A DNA stretch of 34,030 nucleotides from Granulicella sp. (GTDB lineage: Bacteria > Acidobacteriota > Terriglobia > Terriglobales > Acidobacteriaceae), in contig PKWK01000336.1 in assembly GCA_003133205.1 (NCBI GenBank), positions 1 to 34,030 of the forward strand, in the 5' to 3' direction. This document shows positions 7,536 through 16,113 of this stretch, piece after piece. The translations under genes and the position numbers were made by a program. Position 1 is the first letter of the stretch, and every line of letters begins with the position of its first letter. Below the pieces are notes generated by a model, which was not told where the DNA came from, searched no databases, and was given only the letters and a program-made list of their open reading frames with translations.

Positions 7536-8168
7536 ATGCTCCACACCTTCGTAGCCCTGGTCCAAGACAAACCCGGCGTCCTCACTCGAGTCGCCTCGCT
7601 GTTCCGCCGCCTCAACATCAACATCGTCTCCCTCACCGTAGGCGAGTCCGAGCGCGCCGACACCTCGCGCATGACCATCGTCTGCGAGGCGCCCGACACC
7701 GCCGCCCACCGCATCCGAGCCTCCCTCTACAAGCTCGAAATCACCGTCGACGTCGACGAGGTCGGCCGCAGCGAAGGCGTCATCCGCGAGCTCTGCCTCA
7801 TCAAGGTCGCCGCCGGCCCCAACGATCCCAACGGCCTCCACTCCCGCTCGCATATCTTCGAACTCGCCAACGTCTTCCGCGCCCGCGTCGTCGACCTCGC
7901 GACCGAGTCCATCATGCTGGAGATGACCGCATCTTCCAGCAAAATTGAAGGCCTCATCCAGGTCCTCCGCGAGTCAGGCTATACCATCCTCGAGGTCTCC
8001 CGAACCGGCCGCATGGCCATGCGCCGCGGCGTCCACACCAGCGCCGTCCTCAAAGCCCTCGGCACCCCCAACGGCAGCGCCACCGCCAGTCCAGCCCCGC
8101 GCCCCAAACTCTCCAAAGACGAAATCATCCCCAACCAGTTCCCCGGCCTAGAGGAAGAAGAGGAATAA
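7536..8168 (+). CDS. ilvN: Acetolactate synthase small (regulatory) subunit
   Basis: The 210-residue product has an N-terminal ACT domain (HTFVALVQDKPGVLTRVASLF, about residues 3-75) followed by the conserved IlvN/IlvH C-terminal domain (RELCLIKV, then FRARVVDL and ...IEGLIQVLRESGYTILEVSRTGRMAMRRG). It binds and activates the IlvB catalytic subunit and gives valine feedback control in known systems. A tail of about 35 residues rich in proline and ending in a glutamate run extends beyond the usual 160-175-residue family length. AGAAAGG lies about eight bases before the ATG. It precedes ilvC but a small membrane-protein gene sits between them. Confidence 0.96.
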   Translation: MLHTFVALVQDKPGVLTRVASLFRRLNINIVSLTVGESERADTSRMTIVCEAPDTAAHRIRASLYKLEITVDVDEVGRSEGVIRELCLIKVAAGPNDPNGLHSRSHIFELANVFRARVVDLATESIMLEMTASSSKIEGLIQVLRESGYTILEVSRTGRMAMRRGVHTSAVLKALGTPNGSATASPAPRPKLSKDEIIPNQFPGLEEEEE

Positions 8169-8186
8169 GCTCGGTAAGAGAGAATC

Positions 8187-8570
8187 ATGCTCACCAAAGC
8201 CGCAAAAGTTTGCCTGATGGTTGCGACGCCCATATTACTGGTGTTCAGTCTCTGGGGAGCCATAATGATGCTTGGGATAGGCTTCGGCTCAGTGAAAGAC
8301 GTTATCCTTGATCTATGCCTCGTCGCGCCTTTCCCGCTCTATCTGCTTGCGCTCAGATCCCAGCGAGCAGCAATATTTTCTTTGGCGGCGTGGTTCATTT
8401 TTCAATGGCTCTTCCGCAGTTTCTATCTCAGTCAGGCCCGGACCTTGATCAACCCGTTTGGCAACGGCTGGGATTTTGGACTGCTCGTAATTTTCGCAAT
8501 TCCGGTCTGGGCGCTTTGGATTAATTCGCGCTCACCTCATCAAGTTCACCAAGATTCTCCCAACCCTTAA
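8187..8570 (+). CDS. Small multi-spanning membrane protein, unknown
   Basis: The 127-residue product has about four hydrophobic segments: near residues 7-32 (VCLMVATPILLVFSLWGAI), 38-56, 62-78 (AIFSLAAWFIFQWLF) and 94-112 (GLLVIFAIPVWALWI). No family is recognised. A purine-rich GAGAG stretch sits about five bases before the ATG. It fits snugly between ilvN (18 bases upstream) and ilvC (21 bases downstream) on the same strand, so it is surely transcribed with them, yet its AT-richer composition marks it as a likely insertion. No transporter motif is visible, and a role in branched-chain amino acid handling cannot be claimed. Confidence 0.72.
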   Translation: MLTKAAKVCLMVATPILLVFSLWGAIMMLGIGFGSVKDVILDLCLVAPFPLYLLALRSQRAAIFSLAAWFIFQWLFRSFYLSQARTLINPFGNGWDFGLLVIFAIPVWALWINSRSPHQVHQDSPNP

Positions 8571-8591
8571 TCCCTGAAGAAAGAAGACATC

Positions 8592-9617
8592 ATGGCAAAG
8601 ACCTACCACGACGCAGACGCAGACCTCTCACTGATCCAGGCGAAAAAAGTCGCCATCATCGGCTACGGCTCGCAGGGCCACGCCCACGCCCTCAACCTCA
8701 AGGATTCCGGCGTCGACGTCCGCGTCGGCCTCCGCCCCGACTCCGCCAACGTGGACCGCGCCCGCAAGGCTGGCCTCGTCGTCGGCACGGTCGCCGAAGT
8801 CTCCAAGTGGGCCGACGTCATCATGAACCTCACACCCGACCAGACCGCCGCCAAGGTCTACCACACTGAGATTGCCCCCAACATGAAGCCCAACTGCACC
8901 CTCATGTTCGCCCACGGCTTCAACATCCGCTTCCGCACCATCACCCCGCCCAAAGGCGTCGATGTCTCTCTCGTCGCTCCCAAGGCCCCCGGCCATCGTG
9001 TCCGCGAGGTCTTCACCGAAGGCGGAGGCGTGCCCGCCCTGGTCGCGGTTGAGCAGGATGCCAGCGGCACCGCGCTCGCGCTCGCCCTCAGCTACGCCAA
9101 GGGCATCGGCACCACCCGCGCAGGCGTTCTCCAGACCACCTTCACCGAGGAGACCGAAACCGACCTCTTCGGCGAGCAAGCCGTGCTCTGCGGTGGCACC
9201 TCAGCCCTGGTCAAGGCAGGCTTCGAGACCCTGGTCGAGGCCGGCTACCAGCCCGAACTCGCCTACTTCGAAGTCCTCCACGAACTCAAGCTCATCGTCG
9301 ACCTGATGTACCGCGGCGGCCTCGCCTACATGCGCCACTCCATCTCCGACACCGCCGAGTGGGGTGACTACGTCGCCGGCCCGCGCATCGTCACGCCCGA
9401 CGTGAAGAAGGCCATGCGCAAGTTGCTCGACGAGATCCAGGACGGCAGCTTCGCCAAGCGTTTCATCGAAGAGAACGAGACCGGCCGCAAGGAATTCACT
9501 CGCATCCGCGCCGCCGAAGCAGCCCACCCAATCGAGATCGTCGGCGCCGGCCTGCGCGCCGCCATGCCCTTCCTCGACCCCGTCAAGGTCGTCGACGGCG
9601 CCGTACAGAAAGCGTAG
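8592..9617 (+). CDS. ilvC: Ketol-acid reductoisomerase (NADP+), class I
   Basis: The 341-residue product is the normal length for class I KARI, which isomerises and reduces acetolactate or acetohydroxybutyrate with NADPH and magnesium. The N-terminal Rossmann fold shows [13 protein letters not shown] (from residue 24), and Arg48/Ser52 in GLRPDSAN fit NADPH phosphate binding. The C-terminal knotted helical domain contains [32 protein letters not shown] and [11 protein letters not shown], which carry the metal ligands. A purine-rich AAGAAAGAAG precedes the ATG. It is the last gene of the ilv cluster and is followed by a strong terminator. Confidence 0.98.
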   Translation: MAKTYHDADADLSLIQAKKVAIIGYGSQGHAHALNLKDSGVDVRVGLRPDSANVDRARKAGLVVGTVAEVSKWADVIMNLTPDQTAAKVYHTEIAPNMKPNCTLMFAHGFNIRFRTITPPKGVDVSLVAPKAPGHRVREVFTEGGGVPALVAVEQDASGTALALALSYAKGIGTTRAGVLQTTFTEETETDLFGEQAVLCGGTSALVKAGFETLVEAGYQPELAYFEVLHELKLIVDLMYRGGLAYMRHSISDTAEWGDYVAGPRIVTPDVKKAMRKLLDEIQDGSFAKRFIEENETGRKEFTRIRAAEAAHPIEIVGAGLRAAMPFLDPVKVVDGAVQKA

Positions 9618-9633
9618 CGGTCACCCTCCGAAT

Positions 9634-9677
9634 ACCCCATCTTCGCCGCAACTCTCCGCGGCAGGATGGGGTGTTTT
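9634..9677 (+). terminator. Rho-independent terminator after ilvC
   Basis: ACCCCATC...GCCGC and GCGGC...GATGGGGT form a two-part stem with a short internal bulge and an eight-base loop, followed by GTTTTGCTT. It starts 17 bases after the ilvC stop codon and closes the ilv transcription unit. Confidence 0.82.
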
Positions 9678-9728
9678 GCTTCAGAATCAGCACCTTTACT
9701 GATCAAATGACGGGGGTGGCATCACACT

Positions 9729-9745
9729 CGATACATGATGTATCG
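9729..9745. promoter_or_regulatory. Perfect palindrome, candidate operator
   Basis: CGATACAT-G-ATGTATCG is a perfect inverted repeat with eight-base arms around one base, in the AT-richer stretch between the ilvC terminator and the DUF4174 gene. Its size and symmetry fit a dimeric helix-turn-helix repressor site. No regulator gene is adjacent, so the binding protein is unknown. Confidence 0.4.
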
Positions 9746-9920
9746 CACACGCGGGCTGTTATCTATTTGTAAAATAACTGGTTACCAATTACCAAAGATT
9801 CGGCGAAGCACACTATTTTTCCGCATGGTAAGTTCAGAACGCATGCTAGCCTCAGACCAAGTCAAAAATAACCCATTCGTGTTATTCCGTATAAGTCCGT
9901 ACCACTTAAGGAGCAACCCT

Positions 9921-10349
9921 ATGCTGAAGCTGCCCCTTGTGCTCTTGGTTCTGCTGGGAACTTGCACCGCCCAGGATCAGCATTCCCTCGCTCAACTCCA
10001 GAACAATGCGCGCATGCTGATCGTCTTCGCGCCCGACGCCAACAGCCCTGATTTCAAGAGGCAACTGGAACTCATCCAGCGTCATAGCTTCGAGCTCTCC
10101 ATCCGAAATACGGTGGTTGTCCCGGTCTCTACCGCCTCCAAATTTGGCGAGGAAAAGTTTAGCTTCGAGAATCTTCCCCTCTTCACTCCCAGCGAGCAGG
10201 CCGAGGCGCGCAGCCGGTTTCACGTCCAGCCCGGCGATTTTCTGGTCATCCTGCTCGATCAGGACGGCACCGTGCGGATTCGCTCGGCCGCCCCAGTGGA
10301 CATCCACGAAGTGACCGCAAGCCTCGACTCCTTGCCGCCCAGACACTAG
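9921..10349 (+). CDS. Secreted DUF4174-domain protein
   Basis: The ATG at 9921 is preferred over the frame's upstream start because AAGGAG lies seven bases before it and because it begins a signal peptide (MLKLPLVLLVLLGTCTAQ). The mature part (about 125 residues) matches DUF4174 by eye: RMLIVFAPDANSPDFKRQLELI near the N-terminus, then PGDFLVILLDQDGTVRIRSAAPVDIHEV and a terminal SLDSLPPRH. The fold is thought to be thioredoxin-like, but no CxxC pair is present, so redox activity is unlikely. It appears to be a single-gene unit after the ilv terminator, with a palindrome 175 bases upstream as a possible control site. Confidence 0.85.
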   Translation: MLKLPLVLLVLLGTCTAQDQHSLAQLQNNARMLIVFAPDANSPDFKRQLELIQRHSFELSIRNTVVVPVSTASKFGEEKFSFENLPLFTPSEQAEARSRFHVQPGDFLVILLDQDGTVRIRSAAPVDIHEVTASLDSLPPRH

Positions 10350-10452
10350 GCCAACAATCCCATTCACAGCCCTGGGCGTGTGCGCAGCTTCCTCACAAAA
10401 AGGAGCTCCGCACACGCCCTTCACCGTGCCCGGCGCGATACACTCGAAATCC

Positions 10453-11925
10453 ATGGAGACTTCCACCGAACTTGATCTTGAGCTGGGAACCCTCCCCCCG
10501 GAAAAGCGCACGCCCCCCGCCGAGATCGTCGCGGCCCTGCGCGGGATCCCGGCCCTCGATGGCATGTCCGACCAGGACTATCTGTGGCTCGCCGAACACG
10601 GAATCGAGCGCAAGCTCGGTCCCGGTGTCATGATCTTCCGCGAGGGAGACGCGCCCATCGGCATGAACATCATGCTTCGCGGCGAGGTCCACATCCGCCG
10701 AGCCCAGAGCGGCAACGTATCCTTCTTTATTGCCCGCATGGGCCAGATGTCCGGCATTCTGCCCTTCTCCCGAATGAAGGGCTACGGCGGGTCCGGCTAC
10801 ACCGTCGGCGATGTCTGGACGCTCGACATCCTCAAAGAGCGGTTCCCGGAGATGCTCGCCGCCATCCCGTCCATGGCGCAGCGCTGCGTCTCCGTCCTGC
10901 TCAATCGCGTCCGCGAGGTCACTCGCATCGAGATGCAGGCCGAAAAGCTCACAGCCCTGGGCAAACTCGCAGCCAACCTTGCTCACGAACTCAACAACCC
11001 CGCCTCGGCGGCCCAGCGCTCCGCCGCCAGCCTCTTTGGCGAGCTCCGCCGCTTTGGCGACCAGAAGCAGCAGCTAGGTGCCACACTCGCCGAAGCCGAA
11101 CAATTCGAGCTGTATCAGGACTGGGCGGCGCGGACCCGCGAAAAGATGGCTGGGTACACCAGCCGCGCGATTCTCCCGGACAATGCGCTCGATCTCAGCG
11201 ATCGCGAGGAGATGTTCCGCGTCTGGCTTGAAGCCCACGGCATCTCCGAACCATGGGCCATCGCCTCGATCATCGCCGAGTCTCCCATGACCCTGGCGCA
11301 TCTGGAAGAGCTCGCCGCCATGCTCTCGCCCCAGGCTCTGGCCGTCTCTGCCGCCGCCTTTTCCAGCTCTCTCCGCGTCGAGCGCATGGCCGAAACCGTC
11401 GTCAACTCAACCGTTCGTATCTTCGACCTGATCTCCGCCATCAAGGACTACTCCTACATGGACCAGGCGCCCATCCAGGAGATCGATCTGGCGCAGTCCC
11501 TCGACACCACCCTCACCATGTTCAACTCGCGCCTCGAGCACGTCGTCGTCGAGCGTCTCTACGATCCCAAGCTGCCCCACATCAGCGCCTACGGGAGCGA
11601 ACTGAACCAGGTCTGGACCGAACTGATCGCAAACGCCCTCGACGCCATGCACGACTCCGGGACTCTGCGTCTCAAGACCCGCGCGCTCGGCGAGATGGTC
11701 GCGGTCGAAATCTGGAACGACGGCCCCGGAATTCCGCCTGAGATCGTCTCACGCATCTTCGAGCCGTTCTACACAACCAAGCCGCCGGGCCAGGGTCTGG
11801 GCCTCGGTCTGGACTCCGTCAACCGCATCGTCTCCAAACACAACGGATCCGTCACCGTCGAATCCAAGCCAGGCGCCACCTGCTTCCAGGTCCGCCTCCC
11901 CGTCGAGCGGGCCCAGGCCTACTGA
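10453..11925 (+). CDS. Sensor histidine kinase with N-terminal cyclic-nucleotide-binding-like domain
   Basis: From the ATG at 10453 the product has 490 residues. The frame also offers upstream GTG starts (10378, 10426), but the ATG has a TACACT hexamer eight bases before it and no ribosome-binding site, which fits leaderless initiation. An N-terminal CRP-like beta-barrel (about residues 35-140; PGVMIFREGDAPIGMNIMLRGEVHI) precedes the H-box KLAANLAHELNNPASAAQ with phospho-acceptor His178. The N-box ELIANALDAM lies near residue 390 and the ATPase motifs NDGPGIPPE and GQGLGLGLDSV near 435-450. There is no membrane segment, so it is a soluble kinase sensing a small ligand or redox state. No response regulator is adjacent, so it is an orphan kinase here. 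Confidence 0.9.
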   Translation: METSTELDLELGTLPPEKRTPPAEIVAALRGIPALDGMSDQDYLWLAEHGIERKLGPGVMIFREGDAPIGMNIMLRGEVHIRRAQSGNVSFFIARMGQMSGILPFSRMKGYGGSGYTVGDVWTLDILKERFPEMLAAIPSMAQRCVSVLLNRVREVTRIEMQAEKLTALGKLAANLAHELNNPASAAQRSAASLFGELRRFGDQKQQLGATLAEAEQFELYQDWAARTREKMAGYTSRAILPDNALDLSDREEMFRVWLEAHGISEPWAIASIIAESPMTLAHLEELAAMLSPQALAVSAAAFSSSLRVERMAETVVNSTVRIFDLISAIKDYSYMDQAPIQEIDLAQSLDTTLTMFNSRLEHVVVERLYDPKLPHISAYGSELNQVWTELIANALDAMHDSGTLRLKTRALGEMVAVEIWNDGPGIPPEIVSRIFEPFYTTKPPGQGLGLGLDSVNRIVSKHNGSVTVESKPGATCFQVRLPVERAQAY

Positions 11926-12001
11926 CCAGCGGATCGCCACAAAGTTGGGTGCCCCATTCATCGCAGTCTCACCGCGCTGAGTGGATTCTTGCTGTAGGGG
12001 A

Positions 12002-12286
12002 TTACGTCGTTACTTCCACGCCACGCCAGAATGCCACATGGTGCTTCACATTCCGTGCCGCTGGCTTCGGATCGGGGTAATACCAAGCCGCGTCCGGATT
12101 CTCCTGGCCATCCACCACCAGGGTGTAATACCGAGCCTGGCCCTTCCAGGTGCAACTCGAAGTCGTCGAACTCGCCCGGAAATATTCCCGCTTCACCGAC
12201 TCATCCGGGAAGTAAATATTCCCCTCAACTGTCTCGTAGGTCTCGCTTTCCGCGAGGGTCTGACCGTTCCACACTGCCTTTGCCAT
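12002..12286 (-). CDS. DUF427-family protein
   Basis: The 94-residue product starts at MAKAVWNGQTLAES, chosen over an ATG 15 bases upstream because AGGA sits about eight bases before it. DUF427 signatures include the WNG..LAES opening, VEGNIYFPDESV, the SCTWKGQARYY motif and the D..WYYPDPKPAA..VK..VAFW ending. These are small beta-barrel proteins of unknown function, common in soil bacteria. It points towards the histidine kinase gene (convergent, 76 bases between stops) and seems to be a single-gene unit. Confidence 0.92.
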   Translation of the reverse strand: MAKAVWNGQTLAESETYETVEGNIYFPDESVKREYFRASSTTSSCTWKGQARYYTLVVDGQENPDAAWYYPDPKPAARNVKHHVAFWRGVEVTT

Positions 12287-12301
12287 AGATAAATCCTGCA
12301 T

Positions 12302-12490
12302 TCTTTCAACAAGTTACCGGCGCCACACGCGCAGGCGGGGCGGCGACGCGAGATCCATGACCCCGGACGTCACCTCGCATTTGTAGCAGAAATGTAGCAT
12401 TAAAGGAAAGGGCACTTCCGTGTTACGGGTCGCCCAAGACCCTACCAATCGGCTGCATCCGTCCTCTTATCAAGCACCTCGGAGGCGGGC
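12302..12490. other. Intergenic region, no gene seen
   Basis: This stretch lies between the start of the DUF427 gene and the end of the hypothetical gene downstream of topA. GGGTC-TTGGGC-GACCC (minus strand, about 12427-12442) is a weak hairpin without a T-run. It probably contains the DUF427 promoter, but I cannot place it. Confidence 0.4.
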
Positions 12491-12916
12491 TTAGCTGGCG
12501 ATTCTGGCCGGTCCGAACATCTTCAGAAACATCTCGTGGAGGGCGTTCGCCGCCGGGTACTTAGCGATCAGGGCGCCTGTGTGCCTCATGAACGGACTGC
12601 CGGACTCCTTCTCCGTCTCGGCATGAAAATGATGAAACTTGGCATAGAGCAGGATCCCCTCGCCATTGGAGTCCAGGAACAGGTCCGGGTCGACCGCACC
12701 CTGCAGCACAAAGGAGGCTGCCATCTCCCAGTAGCTCATCGCCTGCCGCCAGTACACGTTCTCCTTCGCGTTGACGTCCCGCGAGACCGCCCGTAACTGC
12801 TCCAGCGTCTTTGGATTAAACTCGAAGATCAAAAAGCGGCGGGCCTTCCGCAGCGTCTCTTCGCGCCGCAACTCGTAAAGCCGCATCACTACCTCTGCAT
12901 CTGCAGTCGTCGCCAT
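12491..12916 (-). CDS. Conserved hypothetical protein downstream of topA
   Basis: The 141-residue soluble product (MATTADAEVVMRLYELRREETLRKAR...) is rich in charged and aromatic residues and predicted helical, with YWRQAMSYWEMAASFV and ILLYAKFHHFHAETEKESGSPF as the most distinctive segments. I do not recognise a characterised family. AGAGGA is about eight bases before the ATG, and the gene starts 29 bases after the topA stop on the same strand, so it is probably co-transcribed with topA. There is no signal peptide or membrane helix. A function cannot be assigned. Confidence 0.8.
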   Translation of the reverse strand: MATTADAEVVMRLYELRREETLRKARRFLIFEFNPKTLEQLRAVSRDVNAKENVYWRQAMSYWEMAASFVLQGAVDPDLFLDSNGEGILLYAKFHHFHAETEKESGSPFMRHTGALIAKYPAANALHEMFLKMFGPARIAS

Positions 12917-12945
12917 TCAGTTCCTCTCCTCTCGCAGGTAGCCGG

Positions 12946-15744
12946 TCAGGCCACGCTTTGCACCACCGGACGCGTCGTCTCTGGATCAGGAATCTCCAGC
13001 ACCGGGACCGGTGCGGCGGCCTGCGGCGGCCCAACCTTCTTCTGGTAGCTGCACTCCGGCGTTGTGGGTGCCTCAACCGTTGCGCCCTTCCTCGGACGCC
13101 TCTTCGGCAGCGCCTCACGGTTGTTCGGGCACACCAGGTACGTCCCCTTGGCGTTCGCCACCTCAACCAGATAGGCGCTGTCGCACTTCGGACAAACCTG
13201 GTTCACCAGCTTCAGGTTGCTGGCAAAATCGCACTTGGGATAGTTCACGCAACCGTAGAACGTGTCGCCGCGCTTGGTCTTCCGCACGGCGATGTCCCCG
13301 CCGTCTTTCGGGCACGACACCTCCAGCAACTCCTGCTTCACATACTTGCACTTCGGGTAGCCGCTGCACGCGATGAACTCGCCATACTGGCCGTCGCGCT
13401 GCAGCAGCGGCTTGCCGCACTTCGGGCACGCCTCATCGAGTTGCACCGGCGGCTTCGTCTGCACCTTGTGGGTCAGCTTCCGGATCGTCCGGCACGGCGG
13501 GTCGGCCGAGTAGTCCGGGCAACTCATGAACGGTCCCCACGGCCCGTTCTTCAGCACCATCTCCTTGCCGCAGTTGTCGCAGAACTCCTGCTCCGGAACA
13601 TCGTCCGCGCCCGGAGCGCTCAGGTCCGGTTTGGCCGCAAAGTTTTCCTTAGTGAAGTCGCAGCTCACCTGCTCGACCGTCACTTTTTTGCCCGCGCGCT
13701 GCGCCAGTTCGATCGCCGCCACCATCTCCTTCGCATCCGCAACCTCTTGCGAGAACTCGGTCATATCCTCGACCATGGCCTTCACCGTCATCGGGAAGCT
13801 CAGAGCTTTGGTGATCTTCTTCGTCACCGCCTTCGCGTCTTTCTTCCACGGGCCGGCCGCTACCGTAATCGGCTTCAACTTCGTGAAGTTCGAGCACGAG
13901 TAGAAGCTGCCGAACTTGCCCCACTTCAGAATCAGCCGGCTCCCGCATTTATCGCAGATCTCGTTGGTCGGCTCCTCCATGCGCTTGATGTCTTCCATGT
14001 GTTCGCCGGCGACCACAAGCTCCTGCTCGAAGTGGTCGTAAAAGCCGTTCAGCAGGTCCGTCCAGCGCTCTTCCCCATCCTCAACTGCGTCCAGTTCGCT
14101 CTCCAGCTTCGCGGTGTATTGCGTGTCGAAGATGTATGGAAAATTCTTCACCAGCAGCTTCGTCACCACGGTCCCAATCTCCGTCGGCACGAACTTCGCC
14201 TGAATCTTCTTCACGTAATCGCGATCCTGAATTGTATTAATGATGGAGGCATACGTCGAAGGCCGCCCAATCCCCCGCTCCTCCAGCACCTTCACCAGGC
14301 TCGCTTCATTGAAACGCGGTGGCGGCTGCGTAAACTTCTGTTCCGGATCAACCGAAATCTTCTGCAGCGGTTGAGCCGCACTCAACTCCGGCAGAATCGA
14401 GTCCTCCGAGCCGCCGTCCCAAACCTTCAGGAAGCCATCGAACTTCAAGATGCTTCCAGTTACGCGGAAGTCATACGTCCGGTCAGCCTTCGCGGCAATA
14501 TCCACGGTCGTCTGATCGAACACAGCGGGCACCATCTGCGACGAGACAAACCGCTGCCAGATCATCTTGTACAGCTTGTACTGCTCATCGCTCAGACTCG
14601 CACGGATGGAATCCGGTGTGTGGTCCACGATGGTCGGACGGATCGCCTCGTGCGCATCCTGCGCATCCTTCTTGCCCTTGTACTCAACCGGATTCTCCGG
14701 CAGGTACTTCGCGCCCAGGTTCTTCTTGACGTAGTCCCGCGCCTCGACAATTGCATCCGGAGCGACGCGGATCGAGTCGGTTCTCATATACGTAATCAGG
14801 CCGACCGTTTCATCCTTGCCAATCTGCACGCCCTCATACAAACGCTGTGCCACGCCCATCGTGCGCCGTACGTTGAAGCCCAGCCGGCTCGAAGCGTCCT
14901 GCTGTAGTTTGCTCGTCGTATATGGAGCCACAGGATTGCGCCTGCGTTCCTTGCGGTCGACATTCGCAACCGACCACGCAGCCTTCTCCAACTGCGCAAC
15001 CACTTCCCCGGTGCGTTCGCCGTTCTCCAGCGCGCCAGCGAGGAACTGCTCCTTGCCTTCCTCATCCACGCCATTCGCAACCCGCGCCGGCACGCCATCG
15101 ATGCCGGTAAACTTCGCAACGAACTCCTGTTGCTTGGCCTTTAGCTTTGCATCAATCGTCCAGTACTCCACCGGCTTGAAGTCGTTGATCTCCTGCTCGC
15201 GTTCCACAATCAACCGCAGCGCCACCGTCTGCACGCGCCCGGCACTCAATCCGCGCCGCACCTTATCCCACAGCAGCGGCGATACCTGGTACCCCACCAG
15301 CCGATCGAGCACACGCCGCGTCTGCTGCGCGTCCACCAGGTTCTCATCCACGTCCCGTGCATGGGCGAACGCGGCCTTCACGGCCTTCTGCGTAATCTCA
15401 TTAAAGGTCACGCGCCGCAGCTTCGACTTGTCCTTCATCATCGGCAGAAGCTGCATCGAGAGATGCGCCGCAATCGCCTCGCCTTCGCGATCAGGATCGG
15501 ACGCCAGATACACAAACTCCGCCTTCGCCGCCAGCTTCTTTAATCGGTCTACAACCTTCTCTTTACCCGGAGACACGATGAGCGTCGGCTCAAACGTCCG
15601 GTTCACAAGCTCCACACCAATGTCGTTCTTCGGCAGGTCCATAATGTGCCCAATTGAGGCCTCCACCTGGTACTCCCCGCCGAGATATTTCTCGATCGTC
15701 TTCGCCTTCGCAGGCGATTCCACGATCACAAGTGACTTTGCCAT
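12946..15744 (-). CDS. topA: DNA topoisomerase I
   Basis: The 932-residue product is a type IA topoisomerase, which relaxes negative supercoils through a 5'-phosphotyrosine intermediate. The Toprim domain has LVIVESPAKAKTIEKYLG at the N-terminus and the metal-binding DPDREGEA (residues 83-90). The catalytic tyrosine is Tyr319 in GLITYMRTDS. The C-terminal third carries about five zinc-ribbon units: CDKCGSRLILKWGKFG, CDNCGKEMVLKNGPWG, CPKCGKPLLQRDGQYG, CPKDGGDIAVRKTKRG (first pair has one cysteine replaced) and CPKCDSAYLVEV. It is followed by a proline-rich tail. It lies downstream of dprA on the same strand, an order seen in many bacteria, with a 370-base gap. Confidence 0.98.
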   Translation of the reverse strand: MAKSLVIVESPAKAKTIEKYLGGEYQVEASIGHIMDLPKNDIGVELVNRTFEPTLIVSPGKEKVVDRLKKLAAKAEFVYLASDPDREGEAIAAHLSMQLLPMMKDKSKLRRVTFNEITQKAVKAAFAHARDVDENLVDAQQTRRVLDRLVGYQVSPLLWDKVRRGLSAGRVQTVALRLIVEREQEINDFKPVEYWTIDAKLKAKQQEFVAKFTGIDGVPARVANGVDEEGKEQFLAGALENGERTGEVVAQLEKAAWSVANVDRKERRRNPVAPYTTSKLQQDASSRLGFNVRRTMGVAQRLYEGVQIGKDETVGLITYMRTDSIRVAPDAIVEARDYVKKNLGAKYLPENPVEYKGKKDAQDAHEAIRPTIVDHTPDSIRASLSDEQYKLYKMIWQRFVSSQMVPAVFDQTTVDIAAKADRTYDFRVTGSILKFDGFLKVWDGGSEDSILPELSAAQPLQKISVDPEQKFTQPPPRFNEASLVKVLEERGIGRPSTYASIINTIQDRDYVKKIQAKFVPTEIGTVVTKLLVKNFPYIFDTQYTAKLESELDAVEDGEERWTDLLNGFYDHFEQELVVAGEHMEDIKRMEEPTNEICDKCGSRLILKWGKFGSFYSCSNFTKLKPITVAAGPWKKDAKAVTKKITKALSFPMTVKAMVEDMTEFSQEVADAKEMVAAIELAQRAGKKVTVEQVSCDFTKENFAAKPDLSAPGADDVPEQEFCDNCGKEMVLKNGPWGPFMSCPDYSADPPCRTIRKLTHKVQTKPPVQLDEACPKCGKPLLQRDGQYGEFIACSGYPKCKYVKQELLEVSCPKDGGDIAVRKTKRGDTFYGCVNYPKCDFASNLKLVNQVCPKCDSAYLVEVANAKGTYLVCPNNREALPKRRPRKGATVEAPTTPECSYQKKVGPPQAAAPVPVLEIPDPETTRPVVQSVA

Positions 15745-16113
15745 TCTTTCCCTTCACGTACTGAATCCCGATTGCCAAAAGACAATCTTCGTCTTACACG
15801 TTTCAAATGCGAACCTAACACGGAACCGCCAAACATGCGAACCCACCGCCCTGGCAAAAACTCCAGCGCCAGTCGAGAATCTACACCCATAGACTGCTTT
15901 TCTTCAATTCCGTTTCATCGCGAAAAGGAAAATGTGACCAGTTGAACCGCTGCTCAAATCGCATCGCAGAGCGCGATCTTATCGCCTTGAACTCATAACG
16001 GAGATCGCGGCCTAAGCCTTGTCCACGCAACCTTTAGCGACGAGCCATCCAATGCGAATAGCCATTCGCGCAACATGCCCCGCACCGCTTCGCTCTTCAC
16101 ATATCACATAGCA
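15745..16113. other. Gap between dprA and topA, no gene recognised
   Basis: This 369-base stretch should hold the topA promoter on the minus strand. A purine-rich AAGGGAAAGA just before the topA ATG is a plausible ribosome-binding site. I see no convincing open frame, stable hairpin, tRNA or repeat in it. Confidence 0.4.

Noticed and set aside
12958..14907. A 649-codon + strand frame
   Set aside because: It is antisense to topA and Arg/Leu/His-rich, a shadow frame without any domain.
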